Shown here: positions 12,003 to 21,190 of the stretch, in pieces
How the letters are laid out: each line of letters begins with the position of its first letter
How positions within the stretch are numbered: position 1 is the stretch's first letter
Origin: Neodontobutis hainanensis
Lineage: Eukaryota; Chordata; Actinopteri; Gobiiformes; Odontobutidae
Length of the DNA: 64,000 nt
Assembly (NCBI GenBank): GCA_024349245.1
Contig: JALDNG010000452.1
Coordinates: forward strand, 1 to 64,000
Direction of reading: 5' to 3'
Notes under the pieces: model-generated
Database searches by the model: none
What the model was told of the DNA's origin: nothing
The model's input: only the letters and a program-made list of their open reading frames with translations
Program-made: the position numbers and the translations under genes

Positions 12003-12179
12003 TTTAAAAACTTTCTGTGTGAGCCTGATGGGAATGGAAGTTTTAATCTAAACATTCTCTAAAGTGAATATGAATGAAAATAAAGGTGGAATTGATAAAT
12101 GGAGGAGATTTGGCAAGAAAAAAAAAATAGAAGATTTTTTTTTGAGGTTGTAAATATTTATGTAAAAAATACCAATTGT
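12003..12179. other. AT-rich non-repetitive spacer inside the satellite
   Basis: This is the only short stretch outside the transposons that is neither A, B nor C repeat. It is AT-rich with A and T homopolymer runs. It begins abruptly after a C unit and runs directly into A-type repeat near 12180. I see no open frame with recognisable features, no terminal inverted repeat and no target-site duplication. It may be unique DNA that flanked an A array elsewhere and was carried in with the neighbouring A block. No counterpart is present at the mirrored position near 49200. Confidence 0.7.
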
Positions 12180-13644
12180 TATTTCTTCTCTGGTCTCTCT
12201 GTGGCCTCTCCCTCCTCTGGTCTCTTTGTGGCCTCTGCCTTCTCTGGTCTCTCTGCCTCCTCTGGTCTCTCTGTGGCCGCTGCCTCCTCTGGTCTCTCTC
12301 TGGCATCCGCCTTTTCTGGTCTTTCTGCCTCCTCTGCATCCTCTCATCTCTCTGCCTCCTCTGGTCTCTCTGTCTTTCTGTCTCTTCTGAACTCTCGGTG
12401 GCCTCTGCCTCCTCTGGTCTCTCTGCCCCGTTGCCTCCTCTGGTCTCTCTGTGGCCTATGCCTCCTCTGGTCTCTCTGCGGCCTATGCCTCCTCTGGTCT
12501 CTCTGTGAACTCTGCCTCATCTGGTCTCTCTGTGAACTCTGCCTCTTCTGGTCTCTCTGTGGCCTCTGCCTCCTCTGGTCTCTCTGTCTCCCCTGCCTCC
12601 ACTGGTCTCTCTGCCTTCTCTGCCTCCTCTACTCTCTCTAACTCCACTGGTCTCTCTGTGGACTATGCCTCCTCTGGATTCTCTATGGCCTCTGCCTCCT
12701 CTGGTATCTCTGTCTCCTCTGCATCCTCTCGTCTCTCTGCCTCCTCTGGTCTCTCTGTCTTTATGCCTCCTCTGAACTCTCAGTGGCCTCTGCCCCTCTT
12801 GTCTCACTGTGGCCTCTGCCTTCTCTGGTCTCTCTGCCTCTTCTGGTCTCTCTGTGGCCGCTGCCTCCTCGTGTCTCTCTGTGGAATCTGCCTTTTCTGG
12901 TCTCTCTGCCTCCTATGCTTTCTCTCATCTCTGTGGCCTCTGCCTCCCCTGGTCACTCTGTCTCCTCTGCCTCCTCTGGTCTCTCTGCCTCCTCTGCCTC
13001 CTCTGGTCTCTCTGTGGCCACTGCCTCCTCTGGTCTCTCTGTGTCCTCTGCCTCCTCTGGTTTCTCTGTCTCCTTTTGCCTCCACTGGTCTCTCTGTGGC
13101 ATCTGCCTCCACTGGTCTCTCTGTGGCCTCTGCCTCCTCTAGTCTCTCTGCCTTCTCTGCCTCCTCTGGTCTCTCTGTGGCCTCTGCCTCCACTGGTCTC
13201 TCTGTGGCCTCTGCCTCCACTGGTCTCTCTGTGACCTATGCCTCCACTGGTCTCTCTCTGGCCTCTGCCTCCTCTGGTCTCTCTGTCTCCTTTGCCTCCT
13301 CTGGTCTCTCTGTGGCCGCTGCCTCCTCTGGTCTTTCTGTGGCATCTGCCTTTTCTGGTCTCTCTGCCTCATCTGCCTCCTCTGGTTTCTCTGTGGCCTC
13401 TGCCTCCTCTGGACTCTCTGCCTCCTCTGGTCTCTCTGTGGCCTATGCCTCCTCTGGTCTCTCTGCGGCCTCTGCCTCCTCTGGTCTCTCTGTGAACTCT
13501 GCCTCCTCTGGTCTCTGTGTGGCCTCGGCCTCCTCTGGTCTCGCTGTCTCCTTTGCCTCCTCTGGTCTCTCTGTGAACTCTGCCTTCTCTGGTCTCTCTG
13601 TCTCTCTGCCTCCTATGGTCTTTCTGTGGCCTCTGCCTCCTCTG
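12180..13644 (+). repeat. Repeat A block embedded in the C array (left of the hAT element)
   Basis: These are pyrimidine-rich 9-, 18- and 27-bp units of the same family as 1-5345, in the same orientation. Open frames again run through most of the block because of the 9-bp quantisation. The block is interrupted at 13645 by the hAT element and resumes at 19853-20027. The block plus the AT-rich spacer is foreign to the surrounding 23-bp array. It is missing from the mirrored position of the right arm. Confidence 0.9.
13637..13644. repeat. hAT target-site duplication, left copy
   Basis: CTCCTCTG stands immediately before the element and is repeated exactly at 19853-19860 after it. Eight base pairs is the size produced by hAT transposases. 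The motif is common inside repeat A, so the match alone would be weak. Here it coincides with inverted CAGTGTTG termini. Confidence 0.85.
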
Positions 13645-13799
13645 CAGTGTTGGGAAAGTTCACTTTTTACAAGAACTAGTTCAAAGTTCAGTTCACACAT
13701 TTAAAAATGGACTAGTTCAGTTCATGGTTCAAACTTTCAAACAACAGACAACATGAATGCATCAAGCAACATTATAGATAAGGGTCACTCACTATTTCT

Positions 13800-14960
13800 T
13801 ACTGCAACAACTGAAAAGAAATTATAGAAATTGTTAACAAATGTAAAAGTAAAAGATCTACTGACTGGAATGACCTTGACATGAGTATAATTAAAAGTAA
13901 TAAGGAATATAGCCAATCCTTTAACTCACATATGTAATCAATCTCTCAGCACAGGTAAATTTCCTAAATTAATGAAGATTGCCAAGGTCGCTCCAATCTA
14001 TAAAAATATGATAGTCATCAGTTTACAAATTACAGACCAATTTCTATACTCCACAGCTATCAAAAATCTTAGAAAAGATTTTTGTTGCCCGTTAAATGGT
14101 TTTATAGATAAGCATAACCTACTTAGCGATAGTCAATATGGCTTTAGAAATAACAGATCATTTTCACTTGCATTAATTGACCTCATGGAGGAAATAACTG
14201 ATAAAATAGACAACAAGATGCATTCCATAGGCATTTTCATAGATCTCCAGAAAGCCTTTGATACAATAGATCACAAAATACTTCTAAAAAAAATTATACA
14301 AATATGTGAGGGGGATTGCACATGATTGGGTGGACTCTTACTTGTATAACAGACAACAATATGTGCAGATGGGTGAATATAGGTCAGAATGGAGGAGTAT
14401 AGTATGTGAAGTTCCTCAAGGATCAGTCTTAGGACCAAAACTGTTTCTATTATATATAAATGACATTTGTAATGTATCCACAAAATTAAAATTTATATTA
14501 TTCGCTGATGAAACTACAATCTTAGGTTCTGGCAAAGATCAACAGCTTCTTGTGACAGAAATCACAACAGAATTATCTAAAGTTAAAGATTGGTTCCATA
14601 GGAACAAACTATCATTAAATGTATGAAAACAAAAATTATGCTATTTGGGAAATGTAGAAGGTAGGAGCAAATCCAAATCTTTCTTAATAATGTGAATATT
14701 GAATGTATAAAACAGTATAATTTTTTGGGTGTGATTCTGAGTCACAATGTTAGCTAGAGACCACAAATTACCAATATTTGTTCAAAAATAGCAAAAATAT
14801 AGCATTAATGAGGATGTGTAAACAATTGTTAGATCACAAAGGTCTTTTTATCCTGTATTGCTCCCTTATCCTGCCATATATCACTTACTGTGCTGAGATC
14901 TGGGGAATACCTATGATAGTCATTTACTTTCTTTATATAGATTGCAAAAAAAAGCCATCA
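13800..14960 (+). pseudogene. Broken LINE reverse transcriptase (CR1/jockey-group-like)
   Basis: Reverse-transcriptase blocks are visible in order. YGFRNNRS lies near 14150, IDLQKAFDTIDHKILL near 14240-14290, VPQGSVLGPKLFLLYINDI near 14410-14470, and the catalytic motif at 14501-14512. That motif reads FADE instead of FADD, so the second catalytic aspartate is lost. Frameshifts separate the fragments near 14070 and 14310. A stop follows near 14625, and the sequence continues in degraded form to the RTE-like insertion. The element would make cDNA for its own integration if intact; this copy cannot. Confidence 0.85.
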
Positions 14961-14961
14961 G

Positions 14962-14971
14962 AATTGTACAT
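14962..14971. repeat. Target-site duplication of the RTE-like LINE, left copy
   Basis: AATTGTACAT occurs here and again exactly at 17932-17941, flanking the RTE-like LINE. Removing one copy with the insert rejoins the interrupted coding remnant of the older LINE in its C-terminal region, which confirms the nesting order. Confidence 0.88.
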
Positions 14972-17931
14972 CTCCCGTGGGCCCACCACCTGCAGGAGGA
15001 ACCGTAAGGGGCTGGTGCAATGTGGATTGGGTGGCTGTCGAAGGGAGGGAGCCTCGACGACCCAATCCCGGACACAGAATCTGGCTCTAGGGACACCTCG
15101 CTGGCGGGTAAGGAGCCTGAGCTTGTGTGGGAGGTTGAGAGATACCGACTAGAGATAGTCGGGCTCACCTCACGCACAGCTTGGGCTCTGGAACCCAAAT
15201 CCTCGAGAGAGGCTGGACTCTCCACTACTCTTGAGTTGCCTGCGGTGAGAGATGGCGGGCCGGTGTGGGTTTGCTCATTGCCCCGGCTCAGCCGCCATGT
15301 GTTGGAGTTCACCCGGTGATGAGAGGGTCGCTTCCCTGCGCCTTCGGGTCGGGGATAGGTCTCTCACTGTTGTTTGTGCTTACGGGCCAAATGGCAGTGC
15401 AGAGTACCCGGCCTTCTTGGAGTCTCTGGGAGGGTGCTGGAATGTGCTCCAACCGGGACTCCATCATTCTACTGTGGGACTTCAACGCTCACGTGGGCAG
15501 CGACAGAGACACCTGGAGGGGCGTGATTGGGAGGAACGGCCCCTGATCTGAACCCGAGTGGTGTTCTGTTATTGGACTTCTGTGCTAGCAACAGTTTGTC
15601 CATAACGAACACCATGTTCAAGCATAAGGGTGTCCATCAGTCCATGTGGCACCAGGACACCTAGGCCGGAAGTCGATGATCGACTTTGTAGTTGTTTCAT
15701 CTGACCTCCGACCGCATGTCTTGGACACTCGGGTGAAGAGAGGGGAGCTGTCAACTGATCACCACCTGGTGGTGAGTTGGATCCGATGGCGGGGAGAAGG
15801 CGGGACAGACTTGACCGACCCAAACGTACTGTGAGGGTCTGTTGGGAACGTTTGGCGAATCCTGTCAGAGAGATCTTCAACTCCCACCTCCGACAGAGCT
15901 TCAACCAGATTCCGAGGAGACTGGAGACATTGAGTCTGAGTGGACGATGTTCTCCACCTCCATTGTCGCGCAGCCACTCGAGCTGTGGCCGCAAAGTCTC
16001 TGGTGCCTGTCGTGGCGGCAATCCTGAACCCGGTGGTGGACACCGGAAGTAAGGAGGCCGTCAAGCTGAAGAAGGAGACCTATCGAGCCTGGTTGGCTTG
16101 TGGGACTCCTGAGGCAGCTGATAGGTACCGGCAGGCCAAGCGGGCTGCAGCACGGGTGGTTGTGGAGGCAAAAACTCGGGTCTGGTAGGAGTTCGGTGAG
16201 GCCATGGAAAAGACTATCGGTCGGCCTCGAAGAAATTCTGGCAAACCGTCCAAGCCTCAGGAGGGGAAGCAGTGCCCTGCCAACACTGTTTACAGTGGAG
16301 GTGGGAATCTGCTGACCTCAACTGAGGATATTGTTGGACGGTGGAAGGAATACCGAGGATCTCCACAACCCCACCGTCACGTCTTCCACAGAGGAAGCAG
16401 AGGCTGAGTGCTCAGAGGTGGACTCGTCCATTACTCGGGCTGAAGTCACTGAGGTAGTTGGGAAGCTCCTCGGTGGCAAGGCACCGGGGTTGATGAGTTA
16501 CGCCTGAGTACCGCAAGTCTCTGGATGTTGAGGGGCTGTCTTGGCTGACACGCCTCTGCAACATCGCCTGGTGTTTGGGGACAGTACCTCTGGACTGGCA
16601 GACCAGGGTGGTGGTCCCTCTTTTTAAGAAGGGGACCGGAGGGTGTGTTCCAACTACAGAGGATCACACTCCTCAGCCTCCCGGGAAAGTCTATGCGGCC
16701 GATAGTCGAACCTCAGATCCAGGAGGAACAATGCGGTTTTCGTCCCAGTCGTGGAACACTGGACCAGCTCTATACCCTCTCCAGGGTGCTTGAGGGTTTA
16801 TGGGAGTTTGCCCAACCATTCCACATGTGCTTTGTGGATCTGGAGAAGGCATTCGACTGTGTCCCTCGTGGTGCCCTGTGGGGGGTGCTCTGGGTGTATG
16901 GGGTCTGGGGCCCTTTGCTAAGGGCTATCCGGTCCCTGTACGACCGGAGCAGGAGCTTGGTTCGCATTGCCGGCAGTAAGTCAGACCTGTTCCCGGTGAA
17001 TGTTGGACTCCGGCAGGGCTGCCCTTTGTCACCGGTCCTGTTCATTATCTTTATGAACAGGATTTCTAGGCGCAGCCAGGGCCGGAGGGAGTCTGGTTTG
17101 GGGACCACAGGATTTCATCTCTGCTTTTTGCAGATGATGTTGTCCTGTTGGCTCCATCAAGCCAGGACCTTCAATGTTTACTGTGGCGGTTTGCAGCCAA
17201 GTGTGAAGCGGCTAGCATGAGGATCAGCACCTCCAAGTCTGAGACCATGGTTCTCAGTCGAAAAAGGGTGGTTTGCCATATCCAGGTTGATGGAGAGCTC
17301 CTTCCTCAATTGGAGGAGATTAAGTATCTCAGGGTCTTGTTCACGAGTGAGGAAGCGAAGGAGCGTGAGATCGACAGACGGATCGGTGCAGCTTCTGCAG
17401 TAATGCGGTCGATGTACCGATCTGTCGTGGTGAAGAAGGAGCTGAGCTGTAAGGCAAAGCTCTCGATTTACCAGTCGAACTACGTTCCTACTCTCACCTA
17501 TGGGCATGAGCTTTGGGTCATGACCGAAAGAACAAGATCCCGGGTAGAGGTGGCGAAATGAGCTTTCTCCGCAGAGTGGCGGCGCTCCCTTAGAGATAGG
17601 GTGAGGAGCTCGGTCACTCGGGAGGAGCTCAAAGTAGAGCCGCTGCTCCTTCACATCGAGAGGAGCCAGCTGAGGTGGCTCGGGCATCTGTTTCGGATGC
17701 CTCCCGGACGCCTCCCTAGGGAGGTGTTCTGGGCATGTCCCACCGGAAGGAGACCTCGGAGAAGACCTAGGACACGCTGGAGGGACTATGTCTCTCGGCT
17801 GGCCTGGGAACGCCTCGGTATCCCCCCGGAAGAGCTGGAGGAAGTGTCTGGGGAGAGGGAAGTCTGGGCTTCTCTACTTAGACTGCTGCCCCACCCGACC
17901 CGGATAAGCAGTAGAAGATGGATGGATGGAA
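14972..17931 (+). mobile_element. RTE-like non-LTR retrotransposon, near full length
   Basis: This is a LINE of about 2.96 kb. It starts CTCCCGTGGGCCCACC, runs through endonuclease and reverse-transcriptase remnants on the + strand, and ends in GATGGATGGATGGA without a poly(A) tail. Short tandem 3' repeats of this sort are a feature of RTE-type elements. The 10-bp target-site duplication AATTGTACAT is exact. GC content and codon use differ clearly from the AT-rich LINE it sits in. I assign it to the RTE-like group by its tail and protein motifs; a phylogeny would be needed for a firm clade name. Confidence 0.85.
15010..17910 (+). pseudogene. Broken endonuclease/reverse transcriptase polyprotein of the RTE-like LINE
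   Basis: Fragments of one polyprotein are spread over all three + frames. The endonuclease part includes KEPELVWEVERYRLEIVGL (about 15110-15165), LTVVCAYGPNGSAEYPAFL (about 15365-15425), a DFNAHVGSD block (about 15480) and STDHHLVVSWIRW (about 15755). The reverse-transcriptase part includes QEEQCGFRPSRGTLDQLYTL (about 16720), FVDLEKAFDCVPRGAL (about 16830), LRQGCPLSPVLFIIF (about 17010) and an intact FADD at 17127-17138. The C-terminal part contains ELSCKAKLSIYQ, LTYGHELWVMTERTRS and REVFWACPTGRRPR. At least six frameshifts and several stops break it, so it is inactive. Confidence 0.9.
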
Positions 17932-17941
17932 AATTGTACAT
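17932..17941. repeat. Target-site duplication of the RTE-like LINE, right copy
   Basis: AATTGTACAT directly follows the GATG-repeat tail and matches 14962-14971 exactly. After it, the interrupted host LINE resumes with a DHTNTLFLKSQTLKL-like segment, typical of the C-terminal region of CR1/jockey-group proteins. Confidence 0.88.
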
Positions 17942-18620
17942 AATGTTGTTTATGGGGACCATACCAACACACTGTTCCTAAAATCACAAACTCTTAAACT
18001 TGAAGAAATAGTAAAATTAAAATCTATTATAATGATATATAAGGCCAGGAATAATAAATTATCTAATAACATTCAAAAAATGTTTTCTACGAGAGAGGGG
18101 CGATATAACCTACGGGGAGAATTAATTTTGTGAATTAAACAGTGTGTTCTTACCACCCTAAAGAGCCAGTTTATCATGCGAAGGGGTGTGAAATTATGGA
18201 ATGAACTGGACGACAATTTGAAAAGTGCAGTAAGCCAAATACAATTTAAAAAACAGTATAAAATGAACATCTTTAAGAGATATGCTTTAGAAAATTGACT
18301 TTGGGCACTTTTCAGGGCCAATCCAAAATAGTTGAACGATGATGGTTGGTTGATTAACTAACTAGCAAACCATTAATTGAATATATGTTGACTGATTGTA
18401 TATGAACTATACCAAAAGAAAGATTAGTTCTGTGTGTACACTTAATAATTTGACAGCTGTAAAAAATAAAATGAGATGGGGAAGGCACACATAAGCACAC
18501 AGCTTCAGCCTACTCCCTTTGGGCTCTGTACAACAATATAGTATGTATGTATGTAATGAAAATGTATAAAAATGTATTGAGGAAAAAAGAAAGCCTAAAT
18601 AAATAATCTAAAAAAAAAAA
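17942..18620 (+). mobile_element. CR1/jockey-group-like LINE, downstream part and 3' end
   Basis: This continues the LINE interrupted at 14971. The coding remnant runs to about 18297 with one stop near 18131. It contains LKSIIMIYKARNNKLSNNIQ and RRGVKLWNELDDNLK, which match the C-terminal pattern of this LINE group. An untranslated region follows, including a short GTAT microsatellite (about 18541-18555) and a TAAATAAATAA stretch. The element ends in an A-rich tail at about 18610-18620. Beyond it the hAT sequence resumes with GTTCA/TGAAC motifs. Confidence 0.78.
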
Positions 18621-19788
18621 CTTCAAAATTTTGAACTAAGTTCACAGTTCCAAAAATGAACTATTTCTTAGTTCTTTTTTCCATGTTGCTGCGAGCTATT
18701 ATTTTTCAAAAATATTGCCAGAGCCCATATACAGTAGAATCACAGACAGCAATTATTTTATCAGTTTTAACAATGAAGCTATGTGTCAGATTTCATCTTC
18801 ATATCCAATATTGAATCCTTATCAAACCAGGGTTTACATTAGCATTGAGGGAGAGCATTTCCCCATTGTTTTAATGCTTTAATGCTTTGTTGCTGCCCAT
18901 TCACTCCACACTAGTAGCAGCTGCTGGTTTCAACCCTACAGTACATTCTCAAAAACAAGAGGAAAACGTTGTTAGGATTTTGAAATAAGAAACACTTTTA
19001 TAACTGTTTTGTAGGTTATTTGCACTCTCTGCATGATACACTGCACCCTAGATTAGGACACTACATACCTCGTCTGTTTAAACCAGTTAGAACCAGTTGG
19101 TTACCCTGGCTGGAACACATAGTGGAAAACTACTGATTCAAAGCAGGAAGTGTCCCCTCATGTGAGAGGTGTGGCCAAAGCTTAGGACCTTTTGAGCATT
19201 GTGTTGACCAGCAGCACAACACGTGGGCTGACCTCATGTTAACTACGTGTTGTGACCCAGCGCTGGCTTGTACCTTTTCTGAATGGAATTAAATGGCCAA
19301 ACTTTACATTGGTTTTATAGTTTTATTGAGATAATATTAGTTCCAACACTCGTAACAAAGAGCCGGGAGAAACTGGTTCTAGGAGTAACAACGTGCTGCT
19401 TGAATGGTCTTTTAAATGAGGAATTATTAAAAGAAAAACAGGACAGTAATCATTAAGATTCAATCATACAATTCTTTTAAATAATCATACGCCTTGTTAC
19501 GTGCTGCTGCGCCTCCATGCTTTCTTTTTTTTTTTTTTTGATGGCGCTTCACATGCGGGGATGGCGGGCGACACTTGTGGCTTGTGTTGCCAGATTTGGT
19601 GTTTTTCCACTACATATTGAGACCCGTTTGTGGTGTGTTTTAGCCGGGTTTTCACCTAGAAGGCTCTATAGAAATCAGGCACCATATTGAACGAAGAGCA
19701 TGCCATTCACAGACAAAAGATTGAACGAGTTCACAGTTACGTTCATTAGGCAGTAATACAGCATGTTCAGTTCACGTTTGCCCAAAAT
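18621..19788. other. Internal region of the hAT element, no coding content seen
   Basis: This is the main non-LINE body of the hAT element. It starts with GTTCA/TGAAC-type subterminal motifs (for example about 18633-18675). It then runs through AT-rich sequence with a T homopolymer near 19526-19541 and returns to GTTCA-rich sequence from about 19730. I found no transposase fragment, RNA gene or long open frame. It is simply the non-coding interior of a non-autonomous transposon. Confidence 0.7.
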
Positions 19789-19851
19789 AGTGTTGTGCCT
19801 AGCGCGTTCATTGAACGATAGTTCATGAACGCAGCGTTCAGGCACAACACT
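19789..19851. repeat. Terminal hairpin at the right end of the hAT element
   Basis: AGTGTTGTGCCT at 19789-19800 is the exact reverse complement of AGGCACAACACT at 19840-19851. Between them are inverted CGTTCA/TGAACG pairs. The right end therefore forms an imperfect 63-bp palindrome containing a second, inward copy of the terminal motif. It could form a cruciform or hairpin, or give transposase two end-like sites. Confidence 0.85.
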
Positions 19852-19852
19852 G

Positions 19853-19860
19853 CTCCTCTG
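19853..19860. repeat. hAT target-site duplication, right copy
   Basis: CTCCTCTG directly follows the terminal CACAACACTG and matches the 8 bp before the left terminus at 13637-13644. Confidence 0.85.
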
Positions 19861-20027
19861 ATCTCTTTCTGACCTCTGACTCCTCTCGTCTCTCTGTCTC
19901 CTCTGGTCTTTCTGTGGCCTCTGCCTCCTCTGGTCTCTCTGTGTCCTCTGCCTCCTGTGGTCTCTCTGTGGCCTCTGCCTCCTGTAATCTCTCTGTGGAC
20001 TCTGCATCCCCTGGTCTCTCTAGTGTT
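19853..20027 (+). repeat. Repeat A remnant right of the hAT element
   Basis: Pyrimidine-rich A units resume after the hAT element and stop within GGTCTCTCTA. At that point the sequence switches to a 23-bp C unit (GTGTTTTCTAATACTC). In ordinary C units the same TCTA is followed by GAGTGTTTTC, so the two repeat families share about 4 bp at the switch point, which suggests a microhomology join. Confidence 0.85.
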
Positions 20028-20585
20028 TTCTAATACTCATATACAGTCTGTTCTAATGCTCGTCTACAGTCTGTACTACTGCATCTCTACAGTCTATTCT
20101 TCTGCACATTGTCAGTCTGTTCTACTGGACATTTACAGTCTGTTCTAATACTCGTCTACAGTCAGTTCTAAAGCCAATCTAGAGTCTGTACTACTGCTGC
20201 TTTGAAGTCTGTTCAACTGCACGTCTACAGTCTGTTCAACTGCACCTCTACAGTCTGTTCTAATGCCAGTTTACCGTCTGGACTACTGCTCTACTAATGT
20301 CTCTTCCACTGCATGTCTACAGTCTGTTTTACTGCACATCTACAGTCTGTTCTAATGCAAGTCTACAGTCTGTACTACTGCTTATCTACAGTCTGTTCTA
20401 CTGCAAGTCTACTGTCTGTTCTGATAAACGTCTACAGTCTGTTCTACTACACATCTACAGTCTCTACTACTGCACTTCTACAGTCTGTTCTAATGCACAT
20501 CTACAGTCTGTTCTAATGCACATCTACAGTCTGTTCTAATGCAAGTCTACAGTCTGTACTACTGCTCATCTACAGTCTGTTCTAC
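20028..20585 (+). repeat. Repeat C (23-bp units) between the A remnant and the L2 LINE
   Basis: The 23-bp array resumes in the same orientation as 7194-12002. It shows the usual ordered variants, including the CTTCTGCACATTGTCAG, AAAGCCAATCTAGAG and TGCTTTGAAG types. It is cut at 20586 by the L2 insertion and continues at 24120. Confidence 0.92.
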
Positions 20586-21190
20586 AGCAGCGCTCTGCTA
20601 TTTAATCCGTGGTTTAGTTGAAGTCAGTAGGAGAAGCAACTTAGCAGCAGAAGCCTACAGAACCGTGTAAGTGTATTTGATTCTTGTCATTTTTGAGCTT
20701 AGTACCGTGTTATTGCTGAGAAAACCGCTCTGTGCATTACTACGACTTTGTCACGTGGTGCACCGGCGTTCACTCTCACCTGCTCGCTGCCTGGTTTCGT
20801 TTGAGTTGTTTACGGCCTTTTGAGGCGTGACCTGCTGAATTCAATTCTTGAATCAGACGGGTATATAAGTGTGAACCACCGCGCAACGGTCGCGCAGCCC
20901 TAATCGCGTGAAGACCTAAGAGAGTAAAGACCATCGACTCTACCTGCACTCGACTCCACCGAGCAGGGCACTTGAGTATTGCACTTTTTGTACCAATTGT
21001 TTGCACTTAAAACTTACTATTTATACTTTACTCTCTACTGTCTATTGTTTTTCTGCTCCTCTTCAATGTGTTTTCAAATTCCTACTGTCATTTCTACACA
21101 GACATTTTCATCTGTTTTACGCAAAAGGAGATACCATAAGCAACCATAACAATCTGCATGTTATATCACCGTCCATAACTGCCTCTTCTA
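20586..21190 (+). promoter_or_regulatory. Probable 5' untranslated/promoter region of the L2 LINE
   Basis: This region precedes the first recognisable endonuclease residues. It contains a TATATAAG near 20862 and is relatively GC-rich with several CpG sites. LINEs carry an internal promoter in the 5' untranslated region; that it acts as one here is inferred from position only. The open frame that begins at 21001 extends into the coding region, but its first residues are not recognisable, so the true protein start is uncertain. Confidence 0.4.

Larger units (their letters stand above)
13742..14971 (+). mobile_element. 5'-truncated CR1/jockey-group-like LINE, upstream part
   Basis: This is the upstream part of a LINE inserted in the hAT element. 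It begins inside the coding region just before the reverse-transcriptase domain, so the endonuclease part is missing, as is common after incomplete reverse transcription. It continues after the RTE-like insertion, at 17942-18620. The boundary with the hAT is inferred from a poor direct repeat: AACTTTCAAA at about 13732 against AACTTCAAAA after the A-rich tail at about 18620. Clade assignment beyond the CR1/jockey/L2 group is not secure from what I can see. Confidence 0.75.
13645..19852. mobile_element. Non-autonomous hAT-type DNA transposon carrying nested LINE insertions
   Basis: The element starts CAGTGTTGGG and ends with the inverted CACAACACTG, flanked by a perfect 8-bp target-site duplication CTCCTCTG. 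Both ends are rich in GTTCA/TGAAC motifs, which resemble the subterminal repeats to which hAT transposases bind. Of the 6.2 kb, only about 1.33 kb is hAT (roughly 13645-13741 and 18621-19852). The rest is a truncated LINE that itself contains another LINE. I found no transposase reading frame, so the element would have depended on a transposase supplied in trans. It landed in the A block that lies inside the C array. Confidence 0.9.

Noticed and set aside
12003..12179. A possible SINE or tRNA gene in the AT-rich spacer
   Set aside because: I saw no A-box or B-box promoter pair, no cloverleaf and no target-site duplication.
13645..19852. A possible autonomous hAT element with transposase
   Set aside because: All protein-coding remnants inside belong to the two LINEs. 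The remaining 1.33 kb of hAT sequence holds no transposase fragment.
20776..21006. Minus-strand open frame over the L2 5' region
   Set aside because: It is antisense to the LINE untranslated region, is short, and matches nothing I recognise.
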